A stretch of 64,000 nucleotides of DNA from Actinomycetales bacterium. GTDB lineage: Bacteria > Actinomycetota > Actinomycetes > Nanopelagicales > Nanopelagicaceae. How positions within the stretch are numbered: position 1 is the first letter of the stretch; each line of letters begins with the position of its first letter. Below are positions 55,775 to 63,461 of the stretch, in pieces. The translations under genes and the position numbers were made by a program. The DNA is taken from NCBI GenBank assembly GCA_018969355.1, contig JAGWYO010000003.1:1-64000 (forward strand), in the 5' to 3' direction. The notes beneath the pieces are model-generated. The model ran no database searches and had not been told where the DNA came from. It saw only the letters and a program-made list of their open reading frames with translations.

Positions 55775-56709
55775 ACCTGCGGCTCTTCATCTAGCGTCTC
55801 CTGCACTGATTTCAGGCGACGTTCAATCTCATCGGCCTCATCAGTACGGCCCTGCATGCGAATAATCTTTGCAATTCTTGTCTCAACATCGACGATAAAT
55901 TCGAAGTCTTTAGGTTCGTCTTCGCTCACCACTGAGAGCACTTGCTCCAAAGTGGCTAATGCTTCATCGAATTTCTCGAGCAGAATCTGAGCCTTGCCGA
56001 ATTCAAATTGAGCGAAAGTTTCACGACGATGATCATGGCCTGTCTCAAAGACATCAACTGCTTTGCGGGCAGTTTCAAGGGCTAATTCGCCCTCACCTAA
56101 TTCAATTAAGCAAGATGCGATTTTTTGATCACAGCGAGCAACATGAATGACTTCCTTGTTTCGCTTAAATAGTGCGCGGGCCTCTTTAAATGCGTCAATA
56201 GATTTTTCATAGTTTTTGAGTTCACGTTCTGCGCAGCCTATGAGATGTAGATCATTTGCAGCACCAATTTCATTTCCATCTACTAAATGTTCTTGAGCGC
56301 ACTCATTCATTGTTGCAACAACTTTGTCATACTGCTTTGAGGTGTACCACCACTCACCTAAGGTGCAAGCAAGTTCTAGTGCAATCGGTGATTTGTTCTC
56401 GCGTAAAATTTCGACTGCTTTGCTCATTGCAGATGCAGCTTCATCCATACGCTTTAACTGATTTAAGTTATAACCGATTGCAGAGTACGCCTGAGCTAAT
56501 CCTTCACTTGGTGCGCTGTCTCCAAGTGTTGAGTAAATATCGCGTGCAGTTTCAGCAAGCGCCAATGCTTCGTCGTATTGCCCACGTGCATAAATTCGCG
56601 CACTTAATTCATAGTATGTACTAGCACGTTCTTCGCCATCTACGTCAGGGATCCGATCCCACAACATTTCCTCGGTGATGAGCTCTTCCATGTCGTCATC
56701 TTCACTCAC
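55771..56709 (-). CDS. TPR-repeat protein
   Basis: 312 residues. Helical repeats such as ARIYARGQYDEALALAETA, AIGYNLNQLKRMDEAASAM, EWWYTSKQYDKVVATM, GCAERELKNYEKSIDAFKEA and GKAQILLEKFDEALATLEQ are spaced by about 35-40 residues, so about seven TPR units. Cytoplasmic, very acidic N-terminus. GTG start at 56709. Scaffold role presumed; partners unknown. It shares an operon with the phosphatase. Confidence 0.85.
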   Translation of the reverse strand: MSEDDDMEELITEEMLWDRIPDVDGEERASTYYELSARIYARGQYDEALALAETARDIYSTLGDSAPSEGLAQAYSAIGYNLNQLKRMDEAASAMSKAVEILRENKSPIALELACTLGEWWYTSKQYDKVVATMNECAQEHLVDGNEIGAANDLHLIGCAERELKNYEKSIDAFKEARALFKRNKEVIHVARCDQKIASCLIELGEGELALETARKAVDVFETGHDHRRETFAQFEFGKAQILLEKFDEALATLEQVLSVVSEDEPKDFEFIVDVETRIAKIIRMQGRTDEADEIERRLKSVQETLDEEPQV

Positions 56710-56722
56710 AAGCGTGACTCTA
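56710..56722 (-). promoter_or_regulatory. Near-leaderless promoter of the TPR gene
   Basis: TAGAGT (minus strand) at 56717-56722, 7 bases, then GTG at 56709. Confidence 0.5.
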
Positions 56723-56733
56723 TACGCTAACTC

Positions 56734-58065
56734 TTAGGGACGAGTGGGAATATCGATATATGGCACCCGCCATTTCCCAATCTTTTCTCGCCCAGATTGC
56801 TCAATAATTGCTATGGTTACTTTTCGAATGTGTTGCATGCTCACTGCATCAAAGAGATGTCCCCATGGGCAACGATTAGCCATTGCGCACACCCAGGCAT
56901 TGGTGCCCAGGTTTAACACTCCTGCCCCGCTAGGTGCTGCGTAGTAGGTGCTCATCGCAACAAAACCCTTCTCGGTTGGGCTAATTGTTGCCCGTGCCAA
57001 CACCTCAACGCCAGGACCTTTCGTTCCCATCGCCGTGTCTGCTTCATAGCCATAAATCCCCTTAATTGTGCCGACTTTAGCAACAACTTTAAAAGGCCAC
57101 CTATCTGTGGCTTGAACCTCTAAATCTTTTTTGATTCCTACTGCAAAAAACGCAGATCCTAAGAAACTTGATTCTGGTTGATTAATATCGCGATAAGGAA
57201 TCCTGTTACTCATTGTTCGGTCAATTAGATCTGTTTTTGCATATGCGGTATTGCCACCAAAGACTAATAAGTTCGTGCCCTGGTTGATTTCTTTCTCAAT
57301 TACATCGCGCATTGATTGTGTCCAGAATTCACTGTGTCCACCCAACACGATTGATGCAGAATTAATCTCGGGTGCTTTATCTAAATCAACATCTGTTATG
57401 TAGTTTATATCCAAGCTGAGTTGTTCCATTAACTGAACAAGAGGCTGTTCCATATATCTAAACTGCCCAGCACCATCACCATCATATGGACGATTAAATG
57501 AAACAGATGTCGCTCGAGTTTCTCTGTGCCCATCAGCACCTTTATACAGTGATGCTCCACCCCACTGGTTATATGCCTGCCAAGTTAAGACTGAAGAAAT
57601 AAAAGTTACATCGCTGGGTACTTGCCCTGTAATCAGAAGTGGGACAAATGATGATCGGTAGCCTGGCGACTTTAATTTGACTAAGTACTGACCTGGTGGC
57701 GTTGATTGCGTTGCCGTAATTTGCTTTGCATTTTTAATCGTTGTGATTAAGCGAGCGCCAGCTCCTTTGTAGTATCCAATTCGATAGAGCGAGATATCTG
57801 CAGTTTTTGCACCAACAATGTGCAATGTTGCACTATGGCCGCAGCCAATACTTGTCTGATCAAAATAGCCTTCAACCCGTTTAACTTCTTTGCGTCGTGA
57901 GAAATCTGCACTAAAGCGCATGGGGACATCTATATCCCAGCCTTTATTTCCAGCCTTTGCATTTTCAGTTCTCACCCAGCCAGCTGAGAAGGTGCACTCC
58001 TGGGCTGGGGCCGCTACCGGTGGCATCAGCCCTAGAACTAGGGCGCAAACTAGCCATAACCTCAT
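56734..58065 (-). CDS. Secreted N,N-dimethylformamidase-beta-like protein
   Basis: 443 residues with a signal peptide (LWLVCALVLGLMPPVAAPA). The segment ADISLYRIGYYKGAGARLI, then VTFISSVLTWQAYNQWGGASLY, NRPYDGDGAGQF and LVLGGHSEFWTQSMRDVIE-like (seen as SIVLGGHSEFWTQSMRD) match the C-terminal domain family named after dimethylformamidase large subunit. The first about 90 residues are Cys-containing and not recognised. Real substrate unknown; many homologues are annotated only by this domain, and it may be a polysaccharide or surface-active enzyme. Starts 24 bases from the TPR gene (3' to it in the opposite direction of reading), but both are on the minus strand. Confidence 0.78.
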   Translation of the reverse strand: MRLWLVCALVLGLMPPVAAPAQECTFSAGWVRTENAKAGNKGWDIDVPMRFSADFSRRKEVKRVEGYFDQTSIGCGHSATLHIVGAKTADISLYRIGYYKGAGARLITTIKNAKQITATQSTPPGQYLVKLKSPGYRSSFVPLLITGQVPSDVTFISSVLTWQAYNQWGGASLYKGADGHRETRATSVSFNRPYDGDGAGQFRYMEQPLVQLMEQLSLDINYITDVDLDKAPEINSASIVLGGHSEFWTQSMRDVIEKEINQGTNLLVFGGNTAYAKTDLIDRTMSNRIPYRDINQPESSFLGSAFFAVGIKKDLEVQATDRWPFKVVAKVGTIKGIYGYEADTAMGTKGPGVEVLARATISPTEKGFVAMSTYYAAPSGAGVLNLGTNAWVCAMANRCPWGHLFDAVSMQHIRKVTIAIIEQSGREKIGKWRVPYIDIPTRP

Positions 58066-58081
58066 CTGCCAACCTTAAACT
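58066..58081. promoter_or_regulatory. Divergent promoter pair, dimethylformamidase-like gene and nickel carrier
   Basis: Minus strand TAAGGT at 58072-58077 is 6 bases before the ATG at 58065 (leaderless type). Plus strand TAAACT at 58076-58081 overlaps it and could start a leadered transcript near 58088 toward the nickel carrier. Confidence 0.5.
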
Positions 58082-58095
58082 TGTTTCAAATAGAC

Positions 58096-58154
58096 AGCCC
58101 CCTGAGCCTGACTTACGCTTTCTACCTGCAAATCATTCGCAACTAGGGGGGGCT
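58096..58154 (+). promoter_or_regulatory. Possible SD-sequestering stem upstream of the nickel/cobalt carrier
   Basis: AGCCCCC at 58096-58102 is complementary to GGGGGCT at 58148-58154, inside the run of G that forms the SD of the nickel carrier (start GTG 58158). The loop is about 45 bases and contains short inner complements. If formed in the mRNA, the stem would hide the SD. I cannot match it to a known metal riboswitch. Confidence 0.35.
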
Positions 58155-58157
58155 AAC

Positions 58158-59345
58158 GTGAACGTCGTAGTCAAGCCGCTTGAGCGCACCCCGCTGACAC
58201 AGATGCTTACCCGTGATGAGTGGCGCCGCATGGCCGCCATGTTTGGCTTCATTCTCTTTCTGCACTTAGCTGGAGCTGTATTAATGTGGAAAGCAACAAC
58301 CGGCAATTATGAATTAAGTGATGGGACTCTTTTCGGTTGGGGCACTGCAGCCCTTGCCTACACATTAGGTATGCGACATGCATTCGATGCAGATCATATT
58401 AGCGCCATCGATAACACGACTCGTAAGTTAATGTCTGAAGGAAAGCGTCCATTAGCTGTTGGATTCTTTTTTTCACTAGGCCATTCATCAGTTGTTGCAG
58501 CTCTTGCAATTCTACTTAATTTTGGAATTAAAGCGCTAGGTTCACAACTTAAAGACGAAGACTCTCAACTCCATCACTACACCGGACTTATCGGTACGAC
58601 CGTAAGTGGAACTTTCCTGATGCTGATTGCAATTCTTAATTTGATAATCTTGGTTTCGATTATTGGCGTTTTTATCCAAATGCGTAAAGGTGCATATAAC
58701 GAAGCAGAATTAGAAAAGCACTTAAATTCTCGTGGTTTGCTCATGCGCTTCTTTGGACCAATTGCCCGACGCATAGATGCATCGTGGAAGATGTATCCCC
58801 TTGGAATTCTCTTTGGTCTAGGTTTTGACACCGCAACTGAAATTGGTTTGCTAGTTCTGGCGGGAACTTCAGTTATTGCCGGCCTACCATGGTGGGCGAT
58901 TCTTTCCTTGCCCTTGTTCTTTGCTGGAGGAATGAGCCTGCTTGACACTATCGATGGTTCATTTATGAACTTTGCATATGGTTGGGCTTTTTCAAAGCCG
59001 GTGCGCAAAGTTTATTACAACATCATTATTACTGGACTCTCCGTGGCTGTTGCTTTGTTTGTAGGAGGACTAGAACTCTGCCAAGTCTTTGCACGACAGT
59101 TAAACCTGACCGGTGGCTTCTGGGACTACGCATTAGCTTTTAACTTAAACAGTGCTGGGTACTTCATTGTGGCTGCTTTTGTTGTGGTCTGGACGGTGGC
59201 ATTGCTACTGTGGAAATACGGCAATATTGAAGAGCGCTGGCATAACAAAGCCCATGCTGCCCAATTAGCTCGTGGGGAGCAAAGTGACCACACTGCTGCT
59301 GGAATTGATTTAGGTCCGATTAAAGATGGATTTACGATCGATTAA
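58158..59345 (+). CDS. NiCoT family nickel/cobalt permease (HoxN/NixA type)
   Basis: About 395 residues with eight or nine helices, from a GTG at 58158 (MNVVVKPLERTPLTQ) preceded by AGGGGGGG; the frame is open to 57957 but those codons lie over the opposite gene. The defining motif is RHAFDADHISAIDNTTRKL in helix 2 (H-x4-DH), then FFFSLGHSSVVAAL and LGFDTATEIGLLVL. Imports Ni or Co; no Ni enzyme or cobalamin gene is present in the window, so the client is unknown. Confidence 0.92.
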   Translation: MNVVVKPLERTPLTQMLTRDEWRRMAAMFGFILFLHLAGAVLMWKATTGNYELSDGTLFGWGTAALAYTLGMRHAFDADHISAIDNTTRKLMSEGKRPLAVGFFFSLGHSSVVAALAILLNFGIKALGSQLKDEDSQLHHYTGLIGTTVSGTFLMLIAILNLIILVSIIGVFIQMRKGAYNEAELEKHLNSRGLLMRFFGPIARRIDASWKMYPLGILFGLGFDTATEIGLLVLAGTSVIAGLPWWAILSLPLFFAGGMSLLDTIDGSFMNFAYGWAFSKPVRKVYYNIIITGLSVAVALFVGGLELCQVFARQLNLTGGFWDYALAFNLNSAGYFIVAAFVVVWTVALLLWKYGNIEERWHNKAHAAQLARGEQSDHTAAGIDLGPIKDGFTID

Positions 59346-60246
59346 AAATCTTAATGCGCTGTTGGCCAATAGCTGCGCCTAATAAAACTATTAGTGCGCC
59401 TACTGGCTCATTCCAAACAATAGATTCACCTAGAAAGATAATTCCAACAATGACAGCGACAAATGGTGTCACATACGTAACAGTGCTCGCAATGGCACTG
59501 CCTGCCGCCTCAATAATTTTAAAGTTCCAGATATAAGCAAATCCGCTACCAAATACACCAAGGGCAATCATTGCAAGGACTGGTCCTGGTCGATATTCAT
59601 CTTTTGCAATTCCATCAATGAGATAGAAAGGTAAAAGTGTTAGAGCGCCAGTTGAGACTTGTGCTGCTGCAATTGCTTCTGGCCTTAATTTATGCGGCAA
59701 AACATATTTGCGCGAATAAGGAAAAGAAACTCCGTAACAAGTAACTGCTAATAACAGAGCGAGTACTGCACCGATTGGATTGGCACCTAAACCTTGCCAC
59801 GCGCCTAAAACAGTCAGAACACCAACAAAACCGAGTAGTAGACCTACAACTTGGTAGTTTTTAGGCTTCTCTTCACGGAATGCGATCATGATTGCTAGCA
59901 AAGTCATTAATGGTGTGACGGCATTAATGATTCCAGCCAATATGGAAGTGACTTTTGTTTCAGCAAATGCAAAAAGAAATCCTGGAATTACATTTAATAG
60001 CAAAGCCACAACCCATAAATGCAGCCACAGTTTCTTATCTTTAGGGAGCTCAATTCCCTTATAGCGAGCCCAAAAAACCAAGGTGAGTGCACCTAGGCAA
60101 ACACGGCCAAAAGCCACGCCGATAGGGGTGAGGAACTCCAGACCCATTTTGATGAAGATAAAGGAACAGCCCCAGACAACGCCTAAGGCGATGTAGAGGC
60201 TGATCCAGTTAGAGCTGTTTTTATGGGTAGCTGAGTGAGAATGCAC
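59332..60246 (-). CDS. EamA/RhaT-type drug/metabolite transporter
   Basis: 304 residues, ten hydrophobic helices in two EamA halves (about 15-140 and 155-300). GVVWGCSFIFIKMGLEFLTPIGVAFGR is a typical first helix (given in parts), VTPLMTLLAIMI and ALGVFGSGFAYIWNFKIIEAAG in the second half. GTG start at 60246 overlaps ctaE by 26 bases; a later internal start is possible. Its 3' end overlaps the nickel carrier by 14 bases. Substrate unknown. Confidence 0.88.
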   Translation of the reverse strand: MHSHSATHKNSSNWISLYIALGVVWGCSFIFIKMGLEFLTPIGVAFGRVCLGALTLVFWARYKGIELPKDKKLWLHLWVVALLLNVIPGFLFAFAETKVTSILAGIINAVTPLMTLLAIMIAFREEKPKNYQVVGLLLGFVGVLTVLGAWQGLGANPIGAVLALLLAVTCYGVSFPYSRKYVLPHKLRPEAIAAAQVSTGALTLLPFYLIDGIAKDEYRPGPVLAMIALGVFGSGFAYIWNFKIIEAAGSAIASTVTYVTPFVAVIVGIIFLGESIVWNEPVGALIVLLGAAIGQQRIKIFNRS

Positions 60247-60823
60247 CTAACAATGATGACACAACCATCCAGATCCACCATATTCTCACGATATCAACAT
60301 GCCAGAAATTAGCAACATAGAGACCCAGACGTGCACGATTCCAGTTTCCAAGGGAGATGAAGACGGTCAAAAGAATGTGCACCATGTTCAAGATTGTAAA
60401 CATATAGAAACATGAAACGTATGCACCGTCTGAGAATGTAAAAGGGGCTGTTGAAATTGTGTTGTACTGGTAGACCATTGCGACGACTGACACAACGAGT
60501 GCTACAAGTGAACCTAATTTCAATTGAGTTTGATTTTGCGATTGCGCGCCTTTTAACCCATAAACGTGTGCGAGTAAACCAAATGCAACAATCGCGGTAA
60601 CTGTCCACCCTGGGCTAGCAGATAATGGTTCGATAGCTGGACGTTCGGCAGTTGCGGCAGGAAGCCACATATCATTGACGTTTTGTCCACGTAAGTAGAA
60701 ATAAACAAAAACCATACTGAGTGCAAATGCAACATCTGCAACTAGCAATAAAATCACGCCAAGACGATTACGACTCCCAACTACATCGGGATGTTCATGG
60801 TGTGCATGTGTTTCTACGCTCAT
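60221..60823 (-). CDS. ctaE: Cytochrome c oxidase subunit III
   Basis: 200 residues, five hydrophobic helices. RNRLGVILLLVADVAFALSM is the first helix; MVHILLTVFISLGNWNRARLGL and FWHVDIVRIWWIWMVV near the C-terminus are typical of heme-copper oxidase subunit III. It lacks the two N-terminal helices of larger versions, as in other actinobacterial CtaE. Overlaps ctaD by 4 bases. Confidence 0.93.
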   Translation of the reverse strand: MSVETHAHHEHPDVVGSRNRLGVILLLVADVAFALSMVFVYFYLRGQNVNDMWLPAATAERPAIEPLSASPGWTVTAIVAFGLLAHVYGLKGAQSQNQTQLKLGSLVALVVSVVAMVYQYNTISTAPFTFSDGAYVSCFYMFTILNMVHILLTVFISLGNWNRARLGLYVANFWHVDIVRIWWIWMVVSSLLGAFSLSYP

Positions 60824-62685
60824 GACTTTGCCTTTCCGTAACCGTATGCATCCGTGGTGACTGTTGGAAGAACATCAAAGTTCTCAAGAGGAATTGGATA
60901 GTCAACCGTCCATTCCAATGTCTTTGCTTGCCAAGGATTCTTTGGAGCTTTCACTCCATTAAGTGCAGATGAAACCACACCATGAAGCAGAACCAACATT
61001 CCAATCATGACTATGTAGGCACCAATAGTTGTTACTAAGTTGGCTGTATTAAATGTTGGTGCATATGACTCAACACGCCGTGGCTGACCAGCAAGACCGA
61101 CCAAAAACATGCCGATAAAGGCGACATTGAATCCGATCTGAACTAGCCAAAAGGCAATCCAACTAAGAGTCTTATCGAACATGCGACCTGTCATCTTAGG
61201 GAACCAGTAAACAAGTGATGCTATAGCACCTGTTAAACCAGCGCCCATTAATGTGAAGTGAAAGTGTGCGGTCACATACATAGAACCATGCAAGAAGGCA
61301 TCAGCTGGAACATCTGAAAGATAAATTCCAGTTACTCCGCCAATCATGAAGTTCCATAACAATGCCATGATTGACATGAGCGGCATGGTCATCCATATCC
61401 GACCACGCCAAAGTGTTCCAACTAATACCAAGAACAACATGCCCGTTGGAATCGAAATTAACTCTGTCGTTAACATAAATGGTGCATTTAGTAATGGAGC
61501 CCATCCTGAGATATACATATGGTGAGCCCATACCAAAACTGATAACCCTGAAATTCCAGCAATACCTAGAACTGCGACATTGAAACTAAAGAGTGGGCGT
61601 CTTGTAAACACTGGCGCCATTTCCATTAATGCCGCAATTGCAGGAATTAAAATTACATAAACTTCTGGGTGACCCATGATCCAAAATAAATTCTCATATA
61701 ACCAGCCACTACCACCGCCAGCGGTATTGTAGAAAGATGTATCTAAAGCGCGGTCAAATGCAGACAAAACTTGTGACAGGAAAAACACTGGGAAAGCTGG
61801 TAACGCAAGTGCTACTGAAGCCACAACGCCATAGATAAAGATTGGCGTGCGGTTCCAAGTCATTCCCTTAGCGCGCATTTTGACAACTGTCGTGGTGATA
61901 TTTGCTCCAGCAACCATAGTTGAAATTGCGAAAATACAGATGTACATAATGTAACCATCCATGCCCAAAGGTGCTTGACCAGCTAATGGGTTATAAGCAG
62001 ACCAACCAGTTGTAATCCCACCAATAAATTGACCCCAGATAAGTGGCACCGCAGCTGCAACAATGAGCCAGAAACTCAATGCATTGAGGCGAGGAAAAGC
62101 CATATCTCTAGCGCCAATCATGATTGGCATGATGAAGTTACCGAATGGACCTGTAACCATGATAATTGTTCCTACGATCATTAAAATTCCATGTGTTCCT
62201 ACGACTGAGTTATACGCCTGAGCATGTAACCAGCCACCTTCAGGTGTTCCAAGATTTGTACGAATTAGCATCGCTAATCCGCCACCTAAGAAGAAAATCA
62301 AGATTGTGATGAAGAGATACTGAATACCAACAACTTTATGATCAGTTGTGTAGCGGAAATATCGCTTTGGACCCATGTTTTCTCCGGCCAAAAACATATT
62401 CTCGGAATGAGATAAATCTTTACCCATCAACCAGCGGAATGGTCCAACAAGTGCACCAATGCCAGTCATGAAACCAACAAACCAAGCACACATCGAAAGA
62501 AGTGTGATCTTGTCTTCACGAGAAAACAATCGTGCACTTTCAGAATCCTGAGGCAACAAAGCTAATGAAATTCTCCAAACAACAATTGCACTAATGACTC
62601 CTAATGCAAGTGCTGTAAAGACATTGAGTTTCTCAATAATTGACTTTTTAGGTGCCACTTCTTTCTGTTGAGTCAGTGTTGTCAT
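60820..62685 (-). CDS. ctaD: Cytochrome c oxidase subunit I with N-terminal membrane extension
   Basis: About 621 residues from the ATG at 62685 (MTTLTQQKEV), which overlaps the ctaC stop as TAATG. The catalytic core begins near residue 111 (RYTTDHKVVG) and is complete: His165 (THG, low-spin heme), HPEVY at 339-343 (CuB His and cross-linked Tyr), the His pair 388-389 and AHFHFTLMG. The roughly 95-110 residues before the core contain two extra hydrophobic helices (about 20-42 and 58-84) that ordinary CtaD lacks. The terminal oxidase of the respiratory chain. Confidence 0.94.
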   Translation of the reverse strand: MTTLTQQKEVAPKKSIIEKLNVFTALALGVISAIVVWRISLALLPQDSESARLFSREDKITLLSMCAWFVGFMTGIGALVGPFRWLMGKDLSHSENMFLAGENMGPKRYFRYTTDHKVVGIQYLFITILIFFLGGGLAMLIRTNLGTPEGGWLHAQAYNSVVGTHGILMIVGTIIMVTGPFGNFIMPIMIGARDMAFPRLNALSFWLIVAAAVPLIWGQFIGGITTGWSAYNPLAGQAPLGMDGYIMYICIFAISTMVAGANITTTVVKMRAKGMTWNRTPIFIYGVVASVALALPAFPVFFLSQVLSAFDRALDTSFYNTAGGGSGWLYENLFWIMGHPEVYVILIPAIAALMEMAPVFTRRPLFSFNVAVLGIAGISGLSVLVWAHHMYISGWAPLLNAPFMLTTELISIPTGMLFLVLVGTLWRGRIWMTMPLMSIMALLWNFMIGGVTGIYLSDVPADAFLHGSMYVTAHFHFTLMGAGLTGAIASLVYWFPKMTGRMFDKTLSWIAFWLVQIGFNVAFIGMFLVGLAGQPRRVESYAPTFNTANLVTTIGAYIVMIGMLVLLHGVVSSALNGVKAPKNPWQAKTLEWTVDYPIPLENFDVLPTVTTDAYGYGKAKS

Positions 62686-63455
62686 TATGCGCCTGCTTCC
62701 GTTGCTCCGTGTGCACTTAACCATGCGTCGTAATCAGCCTGACTTAGTACGTGAACTTTTGTTTGCATGTATGCATGTAGTAATCCACACAGCTCAGCAC
62801 ATCGAACATCAAATACACCAATCTTGTTCGGAGTTACAGCGGTCTCAGTTGTGTAGCCTGGATTTGCGTCCATCTTGATTCCCATTTGAACTACCCAGAA
62901 TGAATGCTTAACATCCACGCTAGTAATATGGAAAACAACTGGCTTATCAACTGGAAGATAAAGATCTTCGCTTCGAGCTCCGTTCTCATAATCAAAGTTC
63001 CATAGCCATTGTTGGCCAGTAACATTGACTTGAATAGCCTTGGAATCAAGGATGGCTTCATTGTCCTGTTGAAGAACTATTAATCCAGCAACAAGTGCAA
63101 ATAAACACAATAGACCAGAAATAACTATCCAAACGGCTGCAGCTTTTGGAGAATTACGAATCTCGTGATCAGCTTCTGCTGGCGGATTATCACCATAATG
63201 ACGCTTAGACGTTAAAACCGTAATAGAAATAGCTGACACAAGTCCTGCAACCGGAGCGGCTGCCCAAGTAAATACACGCATTAAAGTAATAATGCTTGAC
63301 ATAGTCTCTGAAGCTGGATTAACCAAATTGCGAACATGAAATTCAACACCAACATAACCAATTACTGCCGTACAGAGTATCCAGAGGATAAAAGTTTTCT
63401 TGACATCATCCTTTTTCCACCATTGTGGAGATTTAGGTGACATTAAATTACTCAT
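62685..63455 (-). CDS. ctaC: Cytochrome c oxidase subunit II
   Basis: 256 residues. Three hydrophobic helices (about 20-38, 54-81 and 105-128), then the cupredoxin domain with a complete CuA site: His184 (VKHSFWVVQM), Cys219, Glu221, Cys223, His227 and Met230 (CAELCGLLHAYM). GQQWLWNFDYENG is the aromatic electron-entry region. No C-terminal cytochrome c domain. It starts 6 bases after the cupredoxin-like gene. Confidence 0.95.
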   Translation of the reverse strand: MSNLMSPKSPQWWKKDDVKKTFILWILCTAVIGYVGVEFHVRNLVNPASETMSSIITLMRVFTWAAAPVAGLVSAISITVLTSKRHYGDNPPAEADHEIRNSPKAAAVWIVISGLLCLFALVAGLIVLQQDNEAILDSKAIQVNVTGQQWLWNFDYENGARSEDLYLPVDKPVVFHITSVDVKHSFWVVQMGIKMDANPGYTTETAVTPNKIGVFDVRCAELCGLLHAYMQTKVHVLSQADYDAWLSAHGATEAGA

Positions 63456-63461
63456 GGCACC

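Noticed and set aside
58082-58157. NiCo (czcD) or cobalamin riboswitch before the nickel carrier
   Set aside because: The leader is too short for a cobalamin riboswitch, and the conserved NiCo core is not visible; only a simple long-range stem is supported.
57957-58157. 67-codon N-terminal extension of the nickel carrier
   Set aside because: It lies antisense to the signal-peptide region of the dimethylformamidase-like gene and has no helix or family pattern; a strong SD precedes the GTG at 58158.
58577-59008. 143-codon open frame on the minus strand
   Set aside because: Shadow of the nickel carrier; the NiCoT motifs fix the plus-strand frame.
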